NCBI GenBank assembly: GCA_041477815.1
Contig: JBGOUV010000447.1
Location: 1-5,125 of the forward strand
Source of the DNA: JBGOUV01 sp041477815
GTDB taxonomy: Bacteria > Acidobacteriota > Terriglobia > Bryobacterales > JACQDG01
Length of the DNA stretch: 5,125 nucleotides
Direction of reading: 5' to 3'
The translations under genes were made by a program, and so were the position numbers. The notes below the pieces were generated by a model. It did not search any database. It was not told the origin of the DNA and saw only the letters and a list, made by a program, of their open reading frames with translations. Each line of letters starts with the position of its first letter. Position 1 is the first letter of the stretch. Shown piece by piece: positions 1 to 5,125 of this stretch.

Positions 1-393
1 CCCGATGGCCGCTGGATCGCTTTCCCGGTACCCTTGGCGCCCCACCGCTCCCGCCTGGCGGTGGCGCGGCTGTCCGGCCAGGTGATCGAAAACGAGCGGG
101 ACTGGTCCTATCTCACGCCGGACAACGTCAACGCTTCCCAGCCGGAATGGTCTCCCAGCGGCGAGTGGTTGTATTTCCTCTCCGATCAGACCGGATCGCT
201 GGCGGTGTGGGCGCTGGCTTTGTCCCCCGAAAAGAAAGGCCGGGGGGAGCCTCGGCTCATTCTGGATTTCCCCAGCGTGCGGCTTACCATTGCCGAAATG
301 AGCCCGCGCAACATCGGCCTGTCGGTGGCCCAGGACAAGCTCGCTCTGGGGGTGGCCGAGTATAGCGGGAGCTTGTGGTCGGCGGTGCCCTGA
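1..393 (+). CDS. C-terminal part of a PD40/TolB-like beta-propeller protein (5' end outside window)
   Basis: The reading frame is open from base 1 and ends at TGA 391-393, so 130 C-terminal residues are visible. Residues 1-8 (PDGRWIAF) are the second half of a PD40 (WD40-like) blade, and residues 48-66 form another blade around PEWSPSGEWLYFLSD. The end, with GLSVAQDKLALGVAEYSG at 106-123, resembles the closing strand of propellers that I recall at the C-terminus of acidobacterial Ser/Thr protein kinases and winged-helix regulators. In those proteins the propeller is a sensory or protein-binding module behind an N-terminal effector domain. That domain lies outside this window, so the whole protein could be a kinase, a DNA-binding regulator, a TolB-like periplasmic protein or a peptidase. 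The propeller call is firm; the function is open. No terminator with a T-tract is visible directly downstream. Confidence 0.8.
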   Translation, partial: PDGRWIAFPVPLAPHRSRLAVARLSGQVIENERDWSYLTPDNVNASQPEWSPSGEWLYFLSDQTGSLAVWALALSPEKKGRGEPRLILDFPSVRLTIAEMSPRNIGLSVAQDKLALGVAEYSGSLWSAVP

Positions 394-462
394 GCGCGCC
401 GCCCTGCCAGGTCAGCCGCAGGGCTCTGCTGGTGGAGTGCCCAGCCCGATAAGAATAGCGCC

Positions 463-649
463 TTAGAGCCGGCCCAGAGCCTCGTCGTTGAAAAGCCGAT
501 GGGCCATGGTGGGGGCCGGCGCCGGGCGCGTAGCCGGTCCGGGCAATAGTAATCAGGAACCAGGCAATCAAGATCACTACCATAACGGTAGTGACTTGTA
601 TCATGAGCCGGGCCTTCTGGCTCACAACGCCTCGCTTGGAGGCCTCCAT
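463..649 (-). pseudogene. Possible small single-pass membrane protein, apparently frameshifted
   Basis: From ATG at 649-647 the frame encodes a basic N-terminus (MEASKRGVVSQKARL), then a clear hydrophobic segment at residues 16-36 (MIQVTTVMVVILIAWFLITIA), then RTGYAPGAGP. Past about 511 this frame loses coding character and runs on antisense into the propeller gene. Skipping one base of the G5 run at 511-515 moves to a frame reading TMAHRLFNDEALGRL and stopping at TAA (465-463), for about 61 residues. Third-position G/C supports the switch: 35 of 46 codons before the run, 12 of 15 after it in the shifted frame, but 6 of 16 in the unshifted frame. No strong Shine-Dalgarno precedes 649; ATG 604 has a weak AGAAGG upstream. 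The product matches no family I recognise. It may be a decayed gene, a sequencing error in a live gene, or chance. Confidence 0.25.
569..598. repeat. Strong inverted repeat / hairpin
   Basis: CAAG (569-572), one bulged A (573) and TCACTACC (574-581) pair with GGTAGTGA (587-594) and CTTG (595-598) around the loop ATAAC (582-586). This gives 12 base pairs with a single bulge, in a locally less GC-rich patch. No T-run follows on either strand, so it is not a standard intrinsic terminator. It could be an operator, a small-RNA stem or part of a decayed element. It lies inside the transmembrane-segment codons of the doubtful small ORF at 463-649. Confidence 0.55.
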
Positions 650-819
650 TCCCAGGCCGCTGTTCCAGACGCGCCTCTCCGCCGCCCCGGGCGCGCCTGG
701 GCATCGCTACGCCCCCAGCGCCGGCGGCCGTCGTTTTCTGATGCCTAGCATCCCGGAAGAGACCGCTTCCGTCCCTGTCACCCTGGCGCTGAACTTCGCC
801 GCCGGGGCCACGCGGCGAG

Positions 820-1179
820 CTACTTGGAAATCCGCTTAGCCGTCATTTCGAAGCTGTCCCCGTCGCGGTTGACGGAAAACTTGATCTGATCGCCCGATAC
901 CTTCCCCTTATAGGTGAACCGGCCGAACGGGCGGTTCGCCGCGAAGGAGACATCGTCCCCCTTGACGGCGCCGTTTTCGATGGCCGTCTCGTCCTGCGTG
1001 CCGGCCACCGTGCCGGTCAGCTTTTCCCCGTCCTGCTTCAGGGTAAACGTGTTGACGCGGGCGGTTCCGTCCGGGGTCGTAAACTCCGCCCTCCATTTCC
1101 CGCTGACATCGGCCGCCGCTGCCGCCAGCGCCAGCAGCAGGGCCAGAGCCGCGATTCCGAACCAAGTCTTCGTTCTCAT
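820..1179 (-). CDS. Small secreted beta-barrel-like protein of unknown function
   Basis: The product has 119 residues. The start ATG at 1179-1177 is fixed by a strong Shine-Dalgarno (GGAGG, 1185-1190); the frame is open further upstream but that extension is out-of-character Arg/Pro-rich sequence. Residues 1-23 are a Sec-type signal peptide: MRTK, a hydrophobic core rich in Leu and Ala, and a likely cleavage within or just after the AAAAAD run. The mature part starts VSGKWRAEFTTPDG and alternates short polar strands with Gly/Asp turns (TFTLKQDGEKLTGTV, GDDVSFAANR, GRFTYKGKVSGDQIKFSV), ending FEMTAKRISK. This strand-turn pattern suggests a small lipocalin-like or up-and-down beta barrel in the periplasm or outside the cell. 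I recall similar hypothetical proteins in Acidobacteria but know no function. No cysteine occurs, so it is not a lipoprotein. It follows the permease on the same strand, but a long inverted repeat and its own probable promoter lie between, so separate transcription is likely. Confidence 0.85.
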   Translation of the reverse strand: MRTKTWFGIAALALLLALAAAAADVSGKWRAEFTTPDGTARVNTFTLKQDGEKLTGTVAGTQDETAIENGAVKGDDVSFAANRPFGRFTYKGKVSGDQIKFSVNRDGDSFEMTAKRISK

Positions 1180-1184
1180 ACCAA

Positions 1185-1190
1185 CCTCCT
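1185..1190 (-). promoter_or_regulatory. Ribosome binding site that decides the start of the secreted protein
   Basis: On the minus strand the sequence reads GGAGGAGGTTGGTATG. The AGGAGG core is separated from ATG 1179 by 5 nt. It is the only strong Shine-Dalgarno seen in the window, and it excludes the longer in-frame starts upstream. Confidence 0.8.
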
Positions 1191-1203
1191 CCGTGCGCGT
1201 ACC

Positions 1204-1212
1204 AAGATAGCA
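1204..1212 (-). promoter_or_regulatory. Possible extended -10 promoter element for the secreted protein
   Basis: On the minus strand this reads TGCTATCTT, which fits an extended -10 (TGn plus four of six TATAAT matches). Transcription would begin near 1197, about 18 nt before the start codon and just ahead of the ribosome binding site. A TTGCAC at the right-hand side is a poor -35 at 19 nt spacing. It is plausible from placement but weak by sequence. Confidence 0.25.
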
Positions 1213-1234
1213 GACCACCGTAAAGGCAGTGCAA

Positions 1235-1285
1235 AAGGCAAAGTGCAAAAATGGGGGCCGCCCCCTTCCCTTTGTACTTTGCCTT
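1235..1285. repeat. Long inverted repeat, probable terminator of the permease gene
   Basis: The outer arms AAGGCAAAGT (1235-1244) and ACTTTGCCTT (1276-1285) are perfectly complementary. Pairing continues through one G-T wobble to GCAAA/TTTGT (1245-1249 with 1271-1275), for a 15-bp stem. After an internal loop, GGGGG (1253-1257) pairs with CCCCC (1261-1265) around a CCG loop. The structure begins 13 nt past the stop codon of the permease in its direction of transcription and is followed by TTTTG, so it could act as a terminator. The CAAAAGGCAAAGTGCAAAA style of sequence also resembles palindromic intergenic repeats I recall in many copies in environmental genomes, which give spurious 'KAKGK' reading frames. 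Confidence 0.65.
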
Positions 1286-1297
1286 GGTTTTCCGTCA

Positions 1298-3772
1298 TTA
1301 TTCGTACCGCAGCGCCACCGATGGATCGATGCGGGTGGCGCGGAGCGAGGGGAGCAGCGACGCCACCAGGGCAACGGCGGCCAGGACGGCGGATACCGCC
1401 AGGAATACCACCGGGTCGGAGGGCTTCACTTCATAGAGGAGGCTGGTCAAGAAGCGGGACAGGAACCAGGACCCTATAATTCCTATGGCCAGGCCGGCCA
1501 GGGTCAGGCGCAGGCCTTGCCAGAAGACCATCTTCAGGACGTCCGTGGCCTGGGCGCCCATGGCCAGGCGGATGCCGAACTCGCGGGTGCGTTGGGTGAC
1601 CGCGTAGGCCAGGACCCCGTAGATGCCGATGGCCGACAGCAGCAGCGCCAGGCCCGCGAAGGCCAGGCACAGGATCATGGCCGCGCGGCGGTTCGTGAGC
1701 GAGCCGGAGACGCGGGCCGGCATAGCCTTCACGTCGAACAGGGGCAGCTCGGCGTCCAACTTCAGCAGCTCGGCACGCAGGGCGTTGGTGACGTCGCTCT
1801 CGGTCTTGAGGACCAGGTGCATGGAACGGGGGTTGAATTGACGATGGGGAAAATACACCTGGCCCACCGGATTCTGGTCGGCCAGGTCGGCGGTCTTCAC
1901 CATCCCGACTACCCCAACGATAGTACAAAGGGGGGCGTCCTTCGCCTCCAGGCCGGGCCGGAGCTGCGCGCCCAGCGGGTCGCGACCGGGCCAGTACTTG
2001 CGGGCCAGGAACTGATCGATAATGACCACTCTCTGCGAGTCGGCGGTGTCGGATTCGTGGAAGGGGCGCCCGCGCAGCAGCGGAATCTTCATTACCTGGA
2101 AGTAGTCGGTAGCGATCCCGTTGTAGCCGGGCACGGGAGGAGCCTCGCCGGGGCCGAGCGTGTAGCCTTCGATGGAGATGACGCTGGAATTGTTGTTGCC
2201 GCTGAATGGGAGATAGGTGGTCAGGCTGGCCGTCTTCACGCCGGGCAAAGACCGGACTCGCTCCAGGAGGCGATCGATGAATTGCCGCGCCCGGGCGTCG
2301 TCGGCATAACGGCTGCGGGGGAGCGAGAGCCGAGCGGCGAGGACGTTGTCGGGTCGAAAACCGGGATCGGTGGCCAGCACGCGGCGGAAACTCAGGGCCA
2401 GCAGCGCCGAGCCGATCAGTAAGATAAACGCCAGGGATACCTGACATACCACCAGGGCGCCGCGAGTGAGCAGGGCGCCTCGCTCGGCCGTGCCGGTACG
2501 CTCGGTCTGGCGGAACACCGTTTGCAGATTTCTGCGAAAGACGTGGAAGATGGGGACGAGGCCGAAGAGGAGTCCGGTGACGACGGCGACCAGCAGGGTG
2601 AAGCCGAGGACGAACCCGTCCAGGCGGATGCTCTTGCCCAGCGGAAGCTGGTCCGCGCCTAGGAGATCGAGGAGACGGACACCGCCGTACCCCACGGCCA
2701 TACCCAGTAGGCCGCCCAGCAGGGCCAGGAGCAGGCTTTCGGTGAGAAGCTGGCGTCCCAGCCGCCAGCGTCCGGCGCCCAGGCTGAAGCGGATGGCCAG
2801 CTCCTTCATCCGGATGCTGGAGCGGACCAGCATCAGATTGGCGACGTTGACGCAGCCAATCAGCAGCACAAACGCTACGGCGCCCTGCAGCAGGTAGAGG
2901 GTGGGACGGACGTCCTCAACCATCTCGTCGCGCAGGAAGTTCACCCTGGTGTTGAAGCGGGCGTCCTCGAGCAGCGTGCGGTACTTGGGAAAGCGCTCCA
3001 GGTTGCGCCGGTTGAGGGCGTCGATCTTCTGCTGGGCGTAGGCCAGCGCGACTCCCGGCCGGAGACGCGCCACCATGCTCCAGTTGTTACTGTGGCGGGC
3101 ATCGTCGGACATCTGCCGGGGGGTGAAGGCGAAGGGCACCCAGAGCCTGGCGTCGGTCGAGAGAAACTCGAAACCCTCGGGCATCACCCCCACAATCCGG
3201 TAGGGGGCGCCATTGAGCCGGAGGTCCTGGCCGATGGCCGTAGGGCTGCCGCCGAACCGCTGCTTCCAGAGCGCGTGACTCAGTACTACGACCTTGTCTT
3301 TACCTTGCGCCGCTTCCTCTTCGGTGAAGGGCCGGCCCAGGGCGGGGGAAATGCGGAGCAGCCGGAAGAAGGAGGGCGTCGCATAGATTCCGGTGACGCG
3401 GTCGGGCGAGCCTTCCGATCCCACCTCGTAGCCGGCGAATCCGAACAGGGCCAGCTCCTCGAAGACTTCGGTCTCCTGTTTCCGATCCAGATAGTCCGGA
3501 ACGCCGTTGGACCCTTTCTGGACCCCGACCCCTGGGTAGCGGTTATAGAGCGTCACTAGGCGGTGAGCCTCCGGGACCGGCAGGGGGCGCAGGAGCACGG
3601 CATGAATCACCGTGAAGATGGCGGTATTGGCGCCGATGCAGAGCGCCAGGGTGAGGAGCGCGGCGACGTTGAAGCCCTTGTCCCGGAGGAGCAGTTTGAC
3701 GCCGAAGCGCAGGTCTTGCAGAAAAGAGTTCACGTTACCGGATATACGTGCGGCCGGCGGCCGGGGTTCCAT
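1298..3772 (-). CDS. ADOP-type ABC transporter permease (acidobacterial duplicated orphan permease)
   Basis: The product has 824 residues from ATG 3772, normal for the family (about 800). It is an inner-membrane FtsX/MacB-like permease duplicated within one chain. After the lead-in FLQDLRFGVKLLLRDKGF (17-34), membrane segments fall near 36-61, 295-317, 343-368, 386-409, 437-460, 698-724, 750-775 and 786-807, with two large periplasmic MacB-like domains at about 62-290 and 461-695. The repeated cytoplasmic motif shows the duplication: KELAIRFSLGAGRW near 323 and REFGIRLAMGAQATD near 730. The C-terminus RIDPSVALRYE is typical. No ATP-binding partner is visible nearby, hence 'orphan'; the substrate is unknown. 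The start is uncertain: ATG 3790 adds six residues but its codon overlaps the divergent gene's start, and GTG 3733 (NSFLQDLRF...) fits many homologues best. None has a good Shine-Dalgarno. The frame is intact. Confidence 0.93.
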   Translation of the reverse strand: MEPRPPAARISGNVNSFLQDLRFGVKLLLRDKGFNVAALLTLALCIGANTAIFTVIHAVLLRPLPVPEAHRLVTLYNRYPGVGVQKGSNGVPDYLDRKQETEVFEELALFGFAGYEVGSEGSPDRVTGIYATPSFFRLLRISPALGRPFTEEEAAQGKDKVVVLSHALWKQRFGGSPTAIGQDLRLNGAPYRIVGVMPEGFEFLSTDARLWVPFAFTPRQMSDDARHSNNWSMVARLRPGVALAYAQQKIDALNRRNLERFPKYRTLLEDARFNTRVNFLRDEMVEDVRPTLYLLQGAVAFVLLIGCVNVANLMLVRSSIRMKELAIRFSLGAGRWRLGRQLLTESLLLALLGGLLGMAVGYGGVRLLDLLGADQLPLGKSIRLDGFVLGFTLLVAVVTGLLFGLVPIFHVFRRNLQTVFRQTERTGTAERGALLTRGALVVCQVSLAFILLIGSALLALSFRRVLATDPGFRPDNVLAARLSLPRSRYADDARARQFIDRLLERVRSLPGVKTASLTTYLPFSGNNNSSVISIEGYTLGPGEAPPVPGYNGIATDYFQVMKIPLLRGRPFHESDTADSQRVVIIDQFLARKYWPGRDPLGAQLRPGLEAKDAPLCTIVGVVGMVKTADLADQNPVGQVYFPHRQFNPRSMHLVLKTESDVTNALRAELLKLDAELPLFDVKAMPARVSGSLTNRRAAMILCLAFAGLALLLSAIGIYGVLAYAVTQRTREFGIRLAMGAQATDVLKMVFWQGLRLTLAGLAIGIIGSWFLSRFLTSLLYEVKPSDPVVFLAVSAVLAAVALVASLLPSLRATRIDPSVALRYE

Positions 3773-3791
3773 GACAGAATGGTCTTTCATG
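3770..3791. promoter_or_regulatory. Imperfect palindrome at the divergent gene junction
   Basis: The 22 bases form CATGA-N-AGA-N4-TCT-N-TCATG, with 8 of 11 positions symmetric in each arm. Each outer CATG contains candidate start codons on both strands: plus-strand ATG at 3771 and 3789, minus-strand ATG at 3772 and 3790. The symmetry and the position between divergent genes fit an operator for a dimeric regulator. They also partly follow from having paired CATG starts, so function is only an inference. Confidence 0.35.
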
Positions 3792-4820
3792 TCACTGGAG
3801 TCGCAACCGCGCTATCCCCTGGCCACGCTGCCGACACCGCTGGAACCGGCCCGCAGGCTGCGGGAGGCGCTGGGGGGTCCGGGGGTGTCGCCCCGCATCC
3901 TTATTAAGCGCGACGACCTGACCGGACTGGCCTTCGGAGGCAACAAGGCCCGCAAGCTGGAGTTTCTGGTAGCCGACGCCCTGCGGCAGAACGCGACGGT
4001 GCTGGTGACGACCGGGGCGGAGCAGTCGAACCATGCGCGCATGACGGCGGCGGCGGCGCGGGCGGCGGGAATGGCGGCGGCGCTGGTCCTCACCGCCAAG
4101 CACCAGACTCGGCCGCCCCAGGGGAACCTGCTGCTCGACTACCTGCTCGGCGCCGAGGTACATTTCATACCTGCTCCGGAGAATCCCCAGATCGCGATCG
4201 GCGATCAGGAGGCGGCCGCGGTGGCGCGGGTGATGGCGGATCTGGAAGCGCGCGGGGAGCTGCCGTATCTGATCCCGGTGGGCGGATCCAGCCCGATTGG
4301 GGTGCTGGGGTATGTGGCCGGGACGTCGGAGATCGTGGGACAGTTGGCGCACCGGGGCGAGGCGCCCAGCCGTCTCTACTACGCCGCCGGATCGCGGGGA
4401 ACCCAGGCCGGGCTGGTGCTGGGGGCGAAGATGTATGGCGCGCCGTACCGGCTGGTGGGGATCGCGGTGAGCGGGGGGGAGCCGGAGAAGACCGTCAGAG
4501 CCGTGCGGATCGCCAACCAGGCCGCCGAGCTGCTGGGGGTGGCGGAGCGGGTGACGCCGGAAGATGTCGCCACCGATGGCGGCTATGTCGGACCCGGGTA
4601 TGCGGTGGCCACTCCGGGCTGCGTCGAGGCGATCGCGCTGCTGGCCCGCACCGAGGGCATTTTCCTCGATCCGGTGTATACGGGCAAGGCCATGGCGGCG
4701 TTGATCGATCACATCCGGCGGGGGGTGGTGGGTCCGGATGAGACGGTCTTGTTTCTGCATACGGGAGGGTCGCCGGCGCTGTTCGCTTACGCGGACCAGT
4801 TGGAGCTGGCCACCGGTTAG
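3789..4820 (+). CDS. PLP-dependent D-cysteine desulfhydrase-like enzyme (ACC deaminase family)
   Basis: The product is a complete 343-residue fold-type II PLP enzyme; family members are usually 325-345. The PLP-binding lysine is K53 in FGGNKARKLEFL (49-60). QSNH (79-82) is the substrate carboxylate region, PVGGSSPIG (163-171) is conserved, and GSRGTQAG (201-208) is the PLP phosphate loop. Specificity positions are T298 (DPVYTGKAM) and T325 (FLHTGGSPALF). True ACC deaminases carry Glu and Leu there, while D-cysteine desulfhydrases carry Ser/Thr and Thr. The likely reaction is D-cysteine to pyruvate, sulfide and ammonia in the cytoplasm, for D-cysteine detoxification or sulfur supply. ATG 3789 is chosen because it puts the PLP lysine where relatives have it (about 51-53); in-frame ATG 3771 would add MTEWSF. 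No good Shine-Dalgarno is seen for either. The gene diverges from the permease and its stop overlaps the convergent SDR stop. D-cysteine activity is predicted, not shown. Confidence 0.9.
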   Translation: MSLESQPRYPLATLPTPLEPARRLREALGGPGVSPRILIKRDDLTGLAFGGNKARKLEFLVADALRQNATVLVTTGAEQSNHARMTAAAARAAGMAAALVLTAKHQTRPPQGNLLLDYLLGAEVHFIPAPENPQIAIGDQEAAAVARVMADLEARGELPYLIPVGGSSPIGVLGYVAGTSEIVGQLAHRGEAPSRLYYAAGSRGTQAGLVLGAKMYGAPYRLVGIAVSGGEPEKTVRAVRIANQAAELLGVAERVTPEDVATDGGYVGPGYAVATPGCVEAIALLARTEGIFLDPVYTGKAMAALIDHIRRGVVGPDETVLFLHTGGSPALFAYADQLELATG

Positions 4821-5125
4821 CCCCGTCCGGCAAAGGGCATTTTCGTGGCCATCACGGTCAGGAACAGGACGTTGGCGTCGAGCGGAAGGTTGGCCATGTA
4901 AACGACGGCGTCGGCGACGTGCCGCACGTCCATGCGGGGCTCCACCAGGACGGCGCCATCCGCTTGGGGCACGCCGGCCGTCATCCGCTCCGTCATTTCG
5001 GTGGCTGCGTTGCCGATGTCGATCTGGCTGCAGGCGATATCGTGGCGGCGGCCGTCGAGAGCGATGGACTTGGTGAGCCCGGTGACGGCGTGTTTGGTGG
5101 CGGTATAGGGCGCCGAGTGGGGCCG
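4817..5125 (-). CDS. C-terminal part of a short-chain dehydrogenase/reductase (5' end outside window)
   Basis: The frame is open from the window edge to TAA at 4819-4817, giving the last 102 residues. PHSAPYTATKHAVTGLTKS (2-20) is the classical SDR active-site helix, with catalytic Tyr7 and Lys11 of YxxxK. SQIDIGNAATEMTERM (33-48) follows where SDRs have the post-catalytic cofactor and substrate loop. The tail has DVRHVADAVVYMANLPLDANV (66-86) and ends VMATKMPFAGRG. The NAD(P)-binding Rossmann half and catalytic serine lie outside the window. The family carries out NAD(P)-dependent oxidation or reduction of alcohols and ketones in the cytoplasm; the substrate cannot be told from this end, though relatives are often labelled 3-oxoacyl-ACP reductase-like. 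It converges on the desulfhydrase gene with overlapping stop codons (TTAG, 4817-4820). No start codon of this gene is visible. Confidence 0.9.
   Translation of the reverse strand, partial: RPHSAPYTATKHAVTGLTKSIALDGRRHDIACSQIDIGNAATEMTERMTAGVPQADGAVLVEPRMDVRHVADAVVYMANLPLDANVLFLTVMATKMPFAGRG

Larger units (their letters stand above)
394..819. other. Intergenic stretch without a secure gene
   Basis: This stretch of about 426 bases separates the stop of the propeller gene from the stop of the minus-strand secreted protein. Open frames on the plus strand here are short, low in sense and rich in Arg/Pro/Gly, typical of chance frames in GC-rich DNA. Two things stand out: the hairpin at 569-598 and the possible broken small membrane-protein gene at 463-649 (minus), both listed separately. 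Smaller inverted repeats occur at 740-752 (GATGC-CTA-GCATC) and 755-770 (GGAAG-AGACCG-CTTCC). They lie 50-80 nt downstream of the secreted-protein stop but lack a T-tract, so they are not convincing terminators. No tRNA or rRNA-like sequence was recognised. Confidence 0.6.

Noticed and set aside
421..447. GGGCT...AGCCC inverted repeat after the propeller gene as a terminator
   Set aside because: It has only five base pairs, a 17-nt loop and no T-tract.
186..704. A 172-codon minus-strand frame crossing the propeller gene and the intergenic region
   Set aside because: It has low sense and overlaps the well-supported propeller frame; no start signal or domain is seen.
1229..2422. A 397-codon plus-strand open frame antisense to the permease
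   Set aside because: It mirrors the permease frame in GC-rich DNA, is Gly/Gln/Ala/Arg-rich with no domain, and its N-terminus is just the inverted repeat read as KAKCKN. The permease frame is intact and recognisable.
1431..2447. A 338-codon minus-strand frame inside the permease
   Set aside because: It is Arg/Pro-rich out-of-frame sequence with no recognisable motif, overlapping the true permease frame on the same strand.
3751..3763. CGGCC-GGC-GGCCG mini-hairpin upstream of the desulfhydrase
   Set aside because: It is a short palindrome of a kind expected in very GC-rich DNA, with no associated T-tract.
4043..4085. GCG/GGC-rich trinucleotide run
   Set aside because: It encodes the Ala-rich helix after QSNHARMT that is normal in this enzyme family; the run is interrupted and not a tandem-repeat locus.
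3792..4760. A 322-codon minus-strand frame antisense to the desulfhydrase
   Set aside because: It is His/Arg/Gln-rich mirror sequence without motifs; the plus-strand frame carries all conserved PLP-enzyme residues.
1..5125. A defence, CRISPR, mobile-element or biosynthetic system
   Set aside because: No array, transposase, integrase, toxin-antitoxin pair or cluster of cooperating enzymes was seen; the genes appear to be unrelated chromosomal functions.

Overview
The window looks like a high-GC acidobacterial chromosome segment, most likely from the Solibacter/Bryobacter side of Acidobacteriota. Three things suggest this. There is a 'duplicated orphan permease' of the ADOP type, a family expanded in Acidobacteria. 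The first gene ends in a PD40 propeller tail of the kind that follows kinase or DNA-binding domains in acidobacterial regulators. There is also a small secreted 'VSGKW...' beta-barrel-like protein of a type I associate with the same group. The assignment rests on recalled family resemblance, not a search.

Layout: bases 1-393 (+) are the C-terminal end of a PD40/TolB-like beta-propeller protein. Bases 394-819 hold no secure gene. They do contain a strong 30-nt hairpin (569-598) and a possible small membrane-protein gene on the minus strand (649 to 463) that reads as one product only if a single-base frameshift in a G5 run is assumed. On the minus strand follow a 119-residue secreted protein (1179 to 820) with a clear Shine-Dalgarno, and upstream of it a full-length ADOP permease (about 3772 to 1298). 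A long inverted repeat (1235-1285) lies between the two and probably ends permease transcription.

Divergent from the permease, and almost touching it, is a complete PLP-dependent enzyme of the ACC deaminase/D-cysteine desulfhydrase family (3789-4820, +). Its two specificity positions are threonines, which favours D-cysteine desulfhydrase over ACC deaminase. Its stop codon overlaps the stop codon of a convergent, 5'-truncated short-chain dehydrogenase/reductase (4817 to beyond 5125, minus).

The genes do not form an obvious pathway or multi-gene system. The ADOP permease has no ATPase beside it, as is usual for the family, and nothing links the desulfhydrase, the SDR and the secreted protein functionally. 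I found no convincing new system. The observations most worth a second look are the palindrome spanning the divergent start codons (3770-3791), the long inverted repeat at 1235-1285, and the hairpin plus broken small ORF at 463-649.
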